Below are positions 7,305 to 15,073 of a DNA stretch of 64,000 nt, piece by piece (position 1 is the first letter of the stretch; the number at the start of each line of letters is the position of its first letter). Source of the DNA: Pseudomonas sp. GCEP-101 (GTDB lineage: Bacteria > Pseudomonadota > Gammaproteobacteria > Pseudomonadales > Pseudomonadaceae). The translations under genes and the position numbers were made by a program. The stretch lies in NCBI RefSeq assembly GCF_025133575.1, contig NZ_CP104011.1, positions 5,712,965 to 5,776,964 on the forward strand. The letters run 5' to 3'. The notes beneath the pieces are model-generated. The model searched no databases. It was not told the origin of the DNA and saw only the letters and a list, made by a program, of their open reading frames with translations.

Positions 7305-8648
7305 ATGGGCGCCCTGCACCTGCACTGCTCCACCCTGTTCGATGGCACCGGCCTGGAAACGCGCCAGCGGCAGACGCTGATCATCGACAATGGCCTGATC
7401 CGCCATGTCGGCCCGACGAGCGAGGCGCCGCGTCCGGCCGCGGGCGATCGCGAAGTCCACGGCGACTTCGTCATGCCCGGCCTGGTGGACGTGCACACCC
7501 ACCTGGCCTTCGGCAACGCCCAGAGCGAGGAAGACATCGATATCTGGACCAGCGACGAATTCCGCGCCCTGCGCGGGCTGTTCTTCGCCCAGCACGTGCT
7601 GGCCGCCGGCGTCACCTCCATGGTCTGCCCCGGCGACAGCGGCCAGCTCAGCATCGCGGTGCGCAACACGGTCAACGCCGGGCTCTTCGAAGGCCCGCGC
7701 ATCGCCGCCAGCAGCCGTGTGATCACCAACCGGCAGAGCCTCAACGACTGGTTTCCCAGCCGCGTGGGCGCGCCGGAATTCTTCACCGCCGCGCTGGTCA
7801 CCAGCCGCACCGAGGCCATCGCCGAGATCCGCAAGCAGGCCAAGGACGGCGTCGACCTGATCAAGATCGCCATGGACGGCACCCACCGCCGGCCCGATGG
7901 CGAGATCATCGCCGCCTTCACCGCCGAGGAGACCCGCGAGATGGTCGAGGAAGCCCACCGCCTGGGTTGCCGCGTGGCCACCCATGCCTATGGCCGCGAG
8001 GCGGTGATGTACGCGGCCCGGGCGGGCGTCGACCTGGTCTTCCACGCCTTCTACATGGACGACGCCTGCATCGAGGCGCTGCTCGACGCCGGCAGCGTGC
8101 TCGCGCCGACCATGACCTTCCCGCAGAACACCGTGGACTTCTGCCAGCCCCACGACCCGGCCATCAGCACCGGCTACGCCGGATACTGCGCGCGCACGCT
8201 GGAGCTGGGCACGCCGGTGCTCAAGCGCGCCAAGGCCGCCGGCATCCCCTTCGCCTGCGGCAGCGACAGCGGCTTCGCGGTAACGCCCTACGGCGAATGG
8301 CACGCCCGCGAGCTGGAGCTGCTGGTTCGGCGACTGGACTTCACGCCCGCCGAGGCCCTCTACGCCGCCACCAACGTCGGCGCGCGGCTGATGCCCCGCG
8401 GCGACACCCTGGGCACGCTGGCGCCGGGCAAGCAGGCCGACCTGCTGATCCTCGACGGCTCGCCGCTGGAGGACATCCGTATCCTCCAGGACCGCAGCCG
8501 CCTGCAGGCGGTGTACAAGGCCGGCGAGCCGGTGCGCCTGCAACGCACCGCGTACAACCCCAAGCAGGTGTCGGACTTCAACTCGCTGAAGTGGACCGAC
8601 CTTTACACCCGCGAGCGCGTCGCCCAGTTGGGCAAATGGAGCCAGTGA
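7305..8648 (+). CDS. Metal-dependent amidohydrolase
   Basis: 447 aa. Amidohydrolase superfamily, imidazolonepropionase/prolidase-like branch. Metal-site residues visible: H64-T-H66 in DVHTHL, the probable bridging lysine K187 (LIKIAMDG), H227 (ATHAYG), H247 (FHAFY) and D321 (GSDSGF). C-terminal LAPGKQADLLILDGSPLEDI is the usual beta-sandwich return. Substrate class (amide, lactone or carboxylate) cannot be fixed. In this cluster hydrolysis of a lactone or ring-cleavage product would fit. It starts the right-going unit with the GlcG-like gene 2 bp downstream. ATG at 7305 is preceded by GAGGAGAGTCCGTCC. Confidence 0.8.
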   Translation: MGALHLHCSTLFDGTGLETRQRQTLIIDNGLIRHVGPTSEAPRPAAGDREVHGDFVMPGLVDVHTHLAFGNAQSEEDIDIWTSDEFRALRGLFFAQHVLAAGVTSMVCPGDSGQLSIAVRNTVNAGLFEGPRIAASSRVITNRQSLNDWFPSRVGAPEFFTAALVTSRTEAIAEIRKQAKDGVDLIKIAMDGTHRRPDGEIIAAFTAEETREMVEEAHRLGCRVATHAYGREAVMYAARAGVDLVFHAFYMDDACIEALLDAGSVLAPTMTFPQNTVDFCQPHDPAISTGYAGYCARTLELGTPVLKRAKAAGIPFACGSDSGFAVTPYGEWHARELELLVRRLDFTPAEALYAATNVGARLMPRGDTLGTLAPGKQADLLILDGSPLEDIRILQDRSRLQAVYKAGEPVRLQRTAYNPKQVSDFNSLKWTDLYTRERVAQLGKWSQ

Positions 8649-8650
8649 GC

Positions 8651-9094
8651 ATGAACCCACTCGATTTCGAACGGGCCGCGCACCTCGCCGCCGCCACCCT
8701 GCGCCACGCCCGCACCCTGGGCATGCGACCGCTGGCCGCCGCCGTGCTGGATGTTGCCGGCCACCCGCTGGCGGTGCTGCGGGACGAACAGGCCAGCTTC
8801 CTGCGCCCGCAGATCGCCACCGGCAAGGCCCGCGGCTGCCTGGGCATGGGGTTCGGCGGCCGCGAACTGGCGCGCCGCGCCCAGGCCATGCCGGCGTTCT
8901 TCGATGCGATCAACAGCCTCACCGCCGGCGAGGTGATCCCGGTGGCCGGCGGCATTCTCCTGCGTGACGAGGACGGTCGGCTGCTGGGCGCCATCGGCGT
9001 CAGCGGCGACACCTCGGACAACGACGAACGCTGCGCACTGCTGGCCATCGCGGAACTCGGCCTGCATGGCGAGACGGGCGACCCTCAATCCTGA
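8651..9094 (+). CDS. GlcG/HbpS-like (DUF336) protein
   Basis: 147 aa, one GlcG/HbpS domain: MNPLDFERAAHLAAATLRHARTL, AVLDVAGHPLAVLRDEQAS, then PVAGGILLRDEDGRLLGAIGVSGD, the signature of the family. Such proteins are common in glycolate and aromatic catabolic loci. Heme binding is shown for some, and others may be tautomerase-like helpers. No signal peptide is seen. ATG at 8651 follows the amidohydrolase stop by 2 bp, so they form an operon. Its 3' end overlaps the convergent LysR gene by 10 bp. Confidence 0.75.
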   Translation: MNPLDFERAAHLAAATLRHARTLGMRPLAAAVLDVAGHPLAVLRDEQASFLRPQIATGKARGCLGMGFGGRELARRAQAMPAFFDAINSLTAGEVIPVAGGILLRDEDGRLLGAIGVSGDTSDNDERCALLAIAELGLHGETGDPQS

Positions 9095-10032
9095 TCGGGC
9101 AGCGCGCCCTGATCGAGCAGCGCGGCCTGCGCCGCCAGCACCTGGCGGAGCCAGGCCAGCGCCGGGTCGAAAGCCTGTTGCGGATGCCATTGCAGCACCT
9201 GCGACGCGGCAGGAAATTCGAGCGGCGCCGGCACCACCCGCAGCGGATAGCGCCGCGCCAGCGCCTCGGCCTGGCGGCGGAACAGCGTGGCGATGCGCGG
9301 CGTGCCGACGATGAACTCGGCCATCAGGGAAAAGCTCTGCACCGCCACCGCCACCCGCCGTTCGATGCCGATCTCGCGCAGGTGCTGGGTATCCAGGGAC
9401 AGGTTCTGGCCGTCGGTGAACTCGCGCACCACGTGCTCGGCCGCGCAATAGGCATCGAGGCTGAGCGATGCCGGGTGCGCAGGGTGAGCCGCGCAGACGA
9501 GGCAGCACAGCTCGTCGTCGAGCAGGGCTTCATGGGGGTAGCGCGGGTTGATTCGCCGTTGCGGGACGATCACCAGGTCGCTGCGCCGATACTCCAGCGC
9601 CTCGGCCACCACATCGCCGTCGCGCGGCAGCGGCAGGTCGCGCAGCACCAGCGAGGCCATGGGCGCTCGTCGCGCCAGCTCGCGGCTGACCGCGGGCAAC
9701 AGGGTCGCCGCGACATAGTCCGACGCCACCAGGGTGAAGCGCCGGTCGCAGCGGGCCGGGTCGAAGTCGGCGGACGTCTCCACCACCTCCCCCGCCAGGT
9801 TCAGCACCTCGCGCACCTTGGGCGCCAACTGGCGCGCCAGCGCGGTCAGCTCAAGGCCTCGGCCCAGCGGCACCAGCAACGGGTCCTGGAAATGCTCGCG
9901 CAGCCGGCCCAGCGCGGCGCTGGTGGCCGACTGGCCGAGATTGAGGCGCTGCGCCGCCCGGCTGACGCTGCCCTCGTCGAGCAGCACATCCAGGGCGACC
10001 AGCAGGTTGAGGTCCAGACGTCGATAGCGCAT
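9085..10032 (-). CDS. NodD-like LysR-family transcriptional regulator 2
   Basis: 315 aa. Begins MRYRRLDLNLLVALDVLLDE with HTH VSRAAQRLNLGQSATSAALGRLR, very close to the first regulator of the cluster (same NodD/FdeR subgroup), then an effector-binding domain to about 300. The two regulators bracket the catabolic genes and could bind the same operators. Upstream lies a perfect 29-bp palindrome with the same GGTATCGCG arms, suggesting autoregulation. Convergent with, and overlapping, the GlcG-like gene by 10 bp. Confidence 0.86.
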   Translation of the reverse strand: MRYRRLDLNLLVALDVLLDEGSVSRAAQRLNLGQSATSAALGRLREHFQDPLLVPLGRGLELTALARQLAPKVREVLNLAGEVVETSADFDPARCDRRFTLVASDYVAATLLPAVSRELARRAPMASLVLRDLPLPRDGDVVAEALEYRRSDLVIVPQRRINPRYPHEALLDDELCCLVCAAHPAHPASLSLDAYCAAEHVVREFTDGQNLSLDTQHLREIGIERRVAVAVQSFSLMAEFIVGTPRIATLFRRQAEALARRYPLRVVPAPLEFPAASQVLQWHPQQAFDPALAWLRQVLAAQAALLDQGALPDQD

Positions 10033-10064
10033 GGGCGACTTATACCCAAGCGCTGCGCTCGCGA

Positions 10065-10110
10065 TGAGCGTATTTCGCGCTGCCAGGTATCGCGCGGCGC
10101 GATACCTGGC
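10065..10110 (-). promoter_or_regulatory. Operator F: 29-bp perfect palindrome upstream of LysR 2
   Basis: Positions 10082-10110 form a perfect palindrome: arm GCCAGGTATCGCG, centre CGG, arm CGCGATACCTGGC. In LysR 2 orientation it contains ATC-N9-GAT exactly. The second element 7 bp further (10065-10079) is degenerate (AGC-N9-GCT). The palindrome lies 50-78 bp upstream of the LysR 2 start and 11 bp from the 3' end of the sulfatase gene. Its 17-bp core is identical to the palindrome inside operator A. Confidence 0.65.
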
Positions 10111-10121
10111 GCTTGCCGGGC

Positions 10122-12050
10122 CTATTGCGCCGCGGCGGGCTTCCAGTCCAGCAGGTGGTGGGTGAAGCCGTAGCTCGCCGACTGGTAGTAGCTGATCGCG
10201 CGCTGCACCAGCGGGTCGTCGGTCTTCGCCGTCACTTCGGTGCTGGCGCCCAGCGCCTGGTTATGCCGGCGCACTTCGCCCCGCGGGCTGAGGATCGCCA
10301 GGTCGTGGCCGTCGAACAGGCCCAGGTGCTGGTAGTTGCCGATCACCACCCGCGGCGGCAGCGCGTTCGGCACCATCAGGTCGCGCCCGTAGAAGGTCGA
10401 GGTGTAGCCGAGGTGGAGGATCGACAGCAGGCTCGGCGCCAGGTCCAGCTGGCTCGCCAGTTCGCTGCGCTCCCCCGCCGGCAGCAGCTTGGGCGCGTAG
10501 ATGAACAGCGGAATCTGGTAGTTCTCCACCGGCAGGTCTTCCTTGCCGGCGCTGCCCGCGGTGTGGTCGGCGACGAACACGAACAGGGTGTTGTCGAACC
10601 ACGGCTTGCTCTTCGCCGCCGCGAGGAACTGGCCGATGGCGTAGTCGGTGTACTTCACCGCGCCTTCGCGGCCCTTGCCCGAGGGAATGTCGATGCGCCC
10701 GTCCGGGTAGGTGTACGGGCGGTGGTTGGAGGTGGTCATGAGTTGCAGCAGGAACGGCTGCTGCCGCGCATGGTCTTCGTCCGCCAGCTTGATGGCCTGG
10801 GCGTAGAGGTCTTCGTCGCTCATGCCCCAGGCGTTCTTGAAGTGGATGTCCGACTCCTGGACGCTGGACTGGTCGACGATGCGGTAGCCGTTGCCGCCGA
10901 AGAAGGCGTTCATGTTGTCGAAGTAGCCGCGCCCGCCATAGAGGAACACGGCGTCGTAGCCCACGTTCTTCAGCTGCTGGCCGAGGCTGGCGAAGCCGCT
11001 TTCGCGGCCGACGCGCTTGACGATGGAGCGCCCCGGCGTGGGCGGGATCGACAGGGTGATGGCTTCCAGGCCACGGTCGGTACGGGTGCCGGTGGCGTAG
11101 AAGTTGTTGAAGTAGAGGCTGCTGCGGCGCAGCTCGTCGAGGTTGGGGGTGAGGTTGCGGCCGTCGCCATTGCTGCCCAGGTACTTGGCGCTCAGGCTCT
11201 CGATGGTCACCAGGACGATGTTGTAGCGCTTGGGTTCGCCCGCGCTGGCGATGCGGCGGCGGATGTCCATCGGCTCGCTGCCGGTGAAGCGCGCGTTGGG
11301 CTCGGTCAGCTCGGCGCGGATCTGCTGGGTCACCTGCTCGGCCGGCAGCGTGGCGTAGAACTGCGGGTAGTCCAGCTCGTTGTTGCGGAAGGCGGCGAAG
11401 AACTGGTACGGCCCGTTGCTCGCCAGTTCGCGGGCATAGGTGTTGCCGCCCTGGCCACGCGGGGTTTCCTGGTCCACCAGCAGGCCGGCGAGCAGCGCCA
11501 GCAGCACCAGGCCGACGCAGCCCAGCAGGCGGCGCGGCAGGGAGACGCTCGGGGCGTCGCGCAGGCGGCCGAGCACCTTGACCAGCGCGAGGGTCACCAC
11601 CAGCGACACGGCGGCGAGGATGCTCAGCAGCAGGCCGATGGGATAGGACTCGAGGATGTTGTTCAGCACCTCGTCCGAGTACACCAAGTAGTCGACCGCG
11701 ATGAAGTTGAAGCGCACCCCGAACTCGTCCCAGAACAGCCATTCGGCCACCGCGGTGAAAAGCATCACGTAGACGCTGACGAACAGCGTGGCCGTCAGCA
11801 GCCAGCGCCAGGTCGGGCTGCGCCAGACCCGCGCGGGCATCAGCAACAGCACCACGCCCATCGGCAACAGGGCATAGACGAGGAAGCTCAGGTCATACAG
11901 CAGACCGATGGCGAAGACCGCCAGGTGGCCCGAGCCGACCTCGGGCAGGTGGCTGAACAGCAGGACCGATCGGGTGAGGAAGAAGACGATCAGCCAGAGC
12001 AAGGCGACCAGCGCCACGAAGCGCATCGCAGCCGAGCGGAAAAGTTGCAT
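10122..12050 (-). CDS. Membrane-anchored sulfatase / LTA-synthase-like phosphotransferase
   Basis: 642 aa. Five hydrophobic segments in the first 210 residues (for example FVALVALLWLIVFFL and LLLSILAAVSLVVTLALV) precede an extracytoplasmic alkaline-phosphatase-superfamily domain with metal-binding IVLVTIESLSAKYLG, the probable catalytic threonine in TGTRTDRGLE, and DHT and HHL motifs later. The layout is that of LtaS/OpgB/EptA-like enzymes acting on phospholipid-derived or glycan substrates in the periplasm. ATG at 12050 is preceded by AAGGGACACCCC. The reading frame extends further upstream without support. The substrate is unknown. Confidence 0.8.
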   Translation of the reverse strand: MQLFRSAAMRFVALVALLWLIVFFLTRSVLLFSHLPEVGSGHLAVFAIGLLYDLSFLVYALLPMGVVLLLMPARVWRSPTWRWLLTATLFVSVYVMLFTAVAEWLFWDEFGVRFNFIAVDYLVYSDEVLNNILESYPIGLLLSILAAVSLVVTLALVKVLGRLRDAPSVSLPRRLLGCVGLVLLALLAGLLVDQETPRGQGGNTYARELASNGPYQFFAAFRNNELDYPQFYATLPAEQVTQQIRAELTEPNARFTGSEPMDIRRRIASAGEPKRYNIVLVTIESLSAKYLGSNGDGRNLTPNLDELRRSSLYFNNFYATGTRTDRGLEAITLSIPPTPGRSIVKRVGRESGFASLGQQLKNVGYDAVFLYGGRGYFDNMNAFFGGNGYRIVDQSSVQESDIHFKNAWGMSDEDLYAQAIKLADEDHARQQPFLLQLMTTSNHRPYTYPDGRIDIPSGKGREGAVKYTDYAIGQFLAAAKSKPWFDNTLFVFVADHTAGSAGKEDLPVENYQIPLFIYAPKLLPAGERSELASQLDLAPSLLSILHLGYTSTFYGRDLMVPNALPPRVVIGNYQHLGLFDGHDLAILSPRGEVRRHNQALGASTEVTAKTDDPLVQRAISYYQSASYGFTHHLLDWKPAAAQ

Positions 12051-12303
12051 GGGGTGTCCCTTGTAGTCGTGCGTTTTGGGGCGGAGCAAGGCAATCGGAT
12101 AGGTGCCGCAGCGGGCAGCCGGCAGCACTGTACAAAGGCAAAGGAAAAGAATTCGTCAAAGGAGCGGATTTTCCCTGCCCGGCTCAAACAGCCCGTAGAC
12201 AGAAGGGCGAAATCCGCCAGCCAACGTTCGGCGGGTCCGCTATCGGCTGTCACGACGTCTTTTTCACACGCCCTTGACGAGACCTTGATCGCGCAAACCG
12301 ACA

Positions 12304-12990
12304 ATGGCGGTAACTGACGAGTCCGCCCCCATGAACGAACCCCAACGCCTCTTGGCCACCCCTCCCCATCGCGACTGCGATGCCCTTGCCGGCAGGTCGC
12401 TCGGCGATGGCATTGCCCAGCGAGTTCGCCGATGGCGGGAGAAACGCCTGCTGCGCCTGGCGCTGCGCATGGCCGAGGAGCCGATCCTGGTGCTGGAGGT
12501 GGCGCAGACTCCCGGCGCCGCCTGGCCGGTGTTGCTGGAGCACGGCAACCGCGTCATCGTGGCGACCTGCCCGTCCGGCGACGCGTTGGCGCAGGCCCAC
12601 CAGAAGTTGCCGGAGACGCTGAAGCGGCGCATCCGGGAGCTGCCCGCCCCAGAGGAAAACGCCGAGCTGCGCAAGGGCTCGGTGGACTGCCTGCTGCTGC
12701 CGGAAATCCCCCGCACCGCCTGCAACCGACAGAACATCCGCCTGCTCAACCAATGGATTCCGGTGACCCGCGACAGCGCCATCCTGTTCGCCCGAGTCGA
12801 CCACTCCAGCCAGGCGCTCGGCACCGCCGCGTCCTGCCCCTGCGATCCCGAACCCCACCCCGGCGGCCCGGACTTCGCCAACGCCCGTTCCCTGGAGCGC
12901 GAATTCCAGCGCCTCGGGTTCTCGCAGATCCGCCACTACAACCTGATCCCCGGCGTGGACGGCGTGCGGGTCTATATCCTGCGCAAGTGA
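12304..12990 (+). CDS. Conserved hypothetical protein, degenerate methyltransferase-like
   Basis: 228 aa. A Rossmann-like stretch EPILVLEVAQTPGAAWPVLLEHG, then VDCLLLPEIP and a C-terminal FQRLGFSQIRHYNLIPGVDGVRVYILRK resemble class I SAM methyltransferases. The glycine-rich SAM loop is not intact, so activity is doubtful. A second start at 12331 (ATG AACGAACCC) is equally plausible, and neither has a strong ribosome site. It is divergent from the sulfatase gene. The region 12051-12303 between them shows no other gene. Confidence 0.6.
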   Translation: MAVTDESAPMNEPQRLLATPPHRDCDALAGRSLGDGIAQRVRRWREKRLLRLALRMAEEPILVLEVAQTPGAAWPVLLEHGNRVIVATCPSGDALAQAHQKLPETLKRRIRELPAPEENAELRKGSVDCLLLPEIPRTACNRQNIRLLNQWIPVTRDSAILFARVDHSSQALGTAASCPCDPEPHPGGPDFANARSLEREFQRLGFSQIRHYNLIPGVDGVRVYILRK

Positions 12991-13082
12991 ACGGGCTGAC
13001 CTTCCATCGGTGAACCAGCGGGCGACGGCACGCTCGCTATACTGGTTTTTTGCCATCACCGAGGACACAGGGGGACACCCCG

Positions 13083-13493
13083 ATGCAGACCCACAAGGTT
13101 TTGCGCTATCTCCCATGGCTCGCCCTGGCGCTGACCCTGGGCAGCCTTGCCGGCTGGCAGATCGGCAACCTCATCGGCCTGCACGGCAACCGCTGGTTCG
13201 CCGAACCGGAGTTCGGCTTCGAAATCCTCGTCGCCCTCAGCGGCATCCTCTGCGGCGCATTGCTCTCCTATGCCAGCGAGCGCGGCCTGGCGTGGCGATC
13301 CATCGGCGTGCTGGCCGGCGCCTGCTTCATCTTCGCCGTCCTGGCGTACTGCCGACACAGCCTCGGCGGGCTCTCCGTGGAGACCAACCTGCTCGCCTAC
13401 CTCCGCCAGTTCGTCCTGCAGACGTTCGGCATCTGGTTCTCGCCGGTCTTCGGCGCGGCGGCGGTTTCACTGCTGCGCGTGATCCTGCGCTGA
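13083..13493 (+). CDS. Small four-helix integral membrane protein of unknown function
   Basis: 136 aa with four hydrophobic segments: about 8-29 (YLPWLALALTLGSLAGWQIG), 45-63, 72-92 and 108-134. No family motif recognised. ATG at 13083 has GGGGGACACCCCG ahead, and a possible -10 TATACT lies at 13038-13043. Coding is supported by codon use and the clear membrane pattern. No function is offered. Confidence 0.65.
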   Translation: MQTHKVLRYLPWLALALTLGSLAGWQIGNLIGLHGNRWFAEPEFGFEILVALSGILCGALLSYASERGLAWRSIGVLAGACFIFAVLAYCRHSLGGLSVETNLLAYLRQFVLQTFGIWFSPVFGAAAVSLLRVILR

Positions 13494-13646
13494 GGCGCCG
13501 CCATCGCCTGCACCAGCCGCAGCTGATTCGTCTTCCCTCGCGAAGCACCGCGGGAACCCCCGCTCGCCACGCGGCGCGTTCGGCAAGCGCTGGTCAATCA
13601 TCGGCGGGAGACGGCAGACTGTGCGCACCGCACCGAGGAACCTGCC

Positions 13647-14207
13647 ATGGATTGCCCGCCTCCGCCCACCTTGCGCACCGCGCGCCTGCTGCTCACGCCG
13701 ATCGAGCTGACCGACGCCGAGGTCATCCAGCGCCGGTTCCCGCACTGGGAGGTGGTGCGCTACCTGGACAGCCGCGTGCCCTGGCCCTACCCGGACGACG
13801 GCGCCCTGGCCTACGTGCGTGACGTGGTCCTGCCGGCCATGGCGCGTGGCGAGGAGTGGCACTGGATGATCCGCCTCGCCAGCGAACCGGACGACGCCAT
13901 CGGCACGGTCTCGCTGTTCGATCAGCCAGACAACCATCGCGGTTTCTGGCTGGCGCCCGCCTGGCAGGGCCACGGCTACATGAGCGAGGCCTGCGAAGCG
14001 GTCAACCGCTTCTGGTTCCTGACGCTGGAAAAGCCGGCGCTGCGGGTGCCCAAGGCTGTACCCAACCAGGGTTCGCGGCGCATTTCCGAACGCGAGGGCA
14101 TGCGCCTGGTGGGCCGCGACGAAGGTCACTTCGTCAGCGGCGTGCTGCCACGGGAAACCTGGGAGCTGACGCGGGAAGAGTGGCTGGCGCGCCATGCAGC
14201 CGACTGA
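13647..14207 (+). CDS. GNAT N-acetyltransferase, RimJ/RimL type
   Basis: 186 aa. Typical opening LRTARLLLTPIELTDAEVIQRRF and the acetyl-CoA-loop region FWLAPAWQGHGYMSEACEAVNRFWF. The usual Q/RxxGxG/A motif appears as WQGHGYMSEA. The C-terminal ISEREGMRLVGRD also fits. Acceptor unknown: ribosomal protein, amino acid or drug. ATG at 13647 has GAGGAACCTGCC ahead. The 3' end overlaps the AraC gene by 14 bp, so the two are co-transcribed. Confidence 0.85.
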   Translation: MDCPPPPTLRTARLLLTPIELTDAEVIQRRFPHWEVVRYLDSRVPWPYPDDGALAYVRDVVLPAMARGEEWHWMIRLASEPDDAIGTVSLFDQPDNHRGFWLAPAWQGHGYMSEACEAVNRFWFLTLEKPALRVPKAVPNQGSRRISEREGMRLVGRDEGHFVSGVLPRETWELTREEWLARHAAD

Positions 14208-14877
14208 ACAGGCCTGGCAGGGCGAGCTCTGGCTCGGCGCGGATTTCTGCCTGGTCGCCGGTACCACCGGCCACGCCCGTGCCCACGCCCATTACGCGCA
14301 CCAGTTGCTGATGGCCCGTGAGGGCGAGGTGAAGGCGCTGATCGACGACCAGCCGCAGCAGGCCGCGCTGCTGGTGATCGCCTCCAACCAGCGCCACGCG
14401 ATCCTCCACGGCGGCCAGCACACCGTGACGCTGTTCGCCGAGCCGCTGGCCTTCGAGCTGGCCGATCTGCAGCGCCTCTGCCGCAGCACGGGCGCCGATC
14501 TGCCGCGCCTGACGCAAGACCTGCGCCACCTGCCGCGTCGCCAGCTCGACCCGCGCCTGGAAAAAGCCCTGCAACGCATTCGCGCGCTGGACGATGGCGC
14601 CCTGCCCGCCCACGAACTGGCCGCGCAAGCCTCACTCTCGCTGAGCCAGCTGGAACGGCTGTTCAGCGGTAGCCTGGGCCTGTCGGTGCGCCGCCTGGTG
14701 CTCTGGCAGCGACTGCGCCAGGCGCTGCGGCTGGCCATGGCCGGCGAGAGCCTGACAAACGCCGCCATCGCCGCGGGCTTCGCCGACTCCGCGCACTTCT
14801 CCCGCAGCGTGCGCAAGCAGTTCGGCATACGCGCCGACCTGACGCTGCGGCAGCTCACGCTGCGGTTGCTGAGCTGA
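14194..14877 (+). CDS. AraC-family transcriptional regulator
   Basis: 227 aa. N-terminal small cupin-like sensing part (about 1-120, HARAHAHYAHQLLMAREGEVKALID), then two helix-turn-helix motifs at about 140-225 (LAAQASLSLSQLERLFSGSLGLSVRRLVLWQRLR and LTNAAIAAGFADSAHFSRSVRKQFG). It overlaps the GNAT gene and may regulate it. Inducer unknown. Confidence 0.85.
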   Translation: MQPTEQAWQGELWLGADFCLVAGTTGHARAHAHYAHQLLMAREGEVKALIDDQPQQAALLVIASNQRHAILHGGQHTVTLFAEPLAFELADLQRLCRSTGADLPRLTQDLRHLPRRQLDPRLEKALQRIRALDDGALPAHELAAQASLSLSQLERLFSGSLGLSVRRLVLWQRLRQALRLAMAGESLTNAAIAAGFADSAHFSRSVRKQFGIRADLTLRQLTLRLLS

Positions 14878-14938
14878 GGGATACCTGTAGGCACGAGCGC
14901 TGGCGCCCCCCACATCGAGGCTGAATGGCGAGCTTTTC

Positions 14939-15018
14939 GTAGGAGCGAGCTTGCTCGCGAACGCATTGCACCCTGTGCCGCCTGCGTGAGGCGGGTTCGC
15001 GAGCAAGCTCGCTCCTAC
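14939..15018. repeat. Inverted REP pair (BIME)
   Basis: A 24-bp REP arm starting GTAGGAGCGAGCTTGCTC at 14939-14962 and its perfect inverse at 14995-15018, separated by 32 bp. It lies between convergent genes (AraC and the hydroxylase-like gene), the usual place for Pseudomonas REP doublets. It may stop transcripts or stabilise 3' ends. Confidence 0.85.
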
Positions 15019-15073
15019 AGGTTCGTTTGCCCCTGCGCCGACTGGCAGAAACGTCTTGCTCGACAGCTCCCCG

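Noticed and set aside
10113..12317. Long open frame of 734 codons on the plus strand
   Set aside because: Antisense to the sulfatase gene. The translation is Val/Gln/Ala/Arg-rich low-complexity with no domain; a high-GC shadow.
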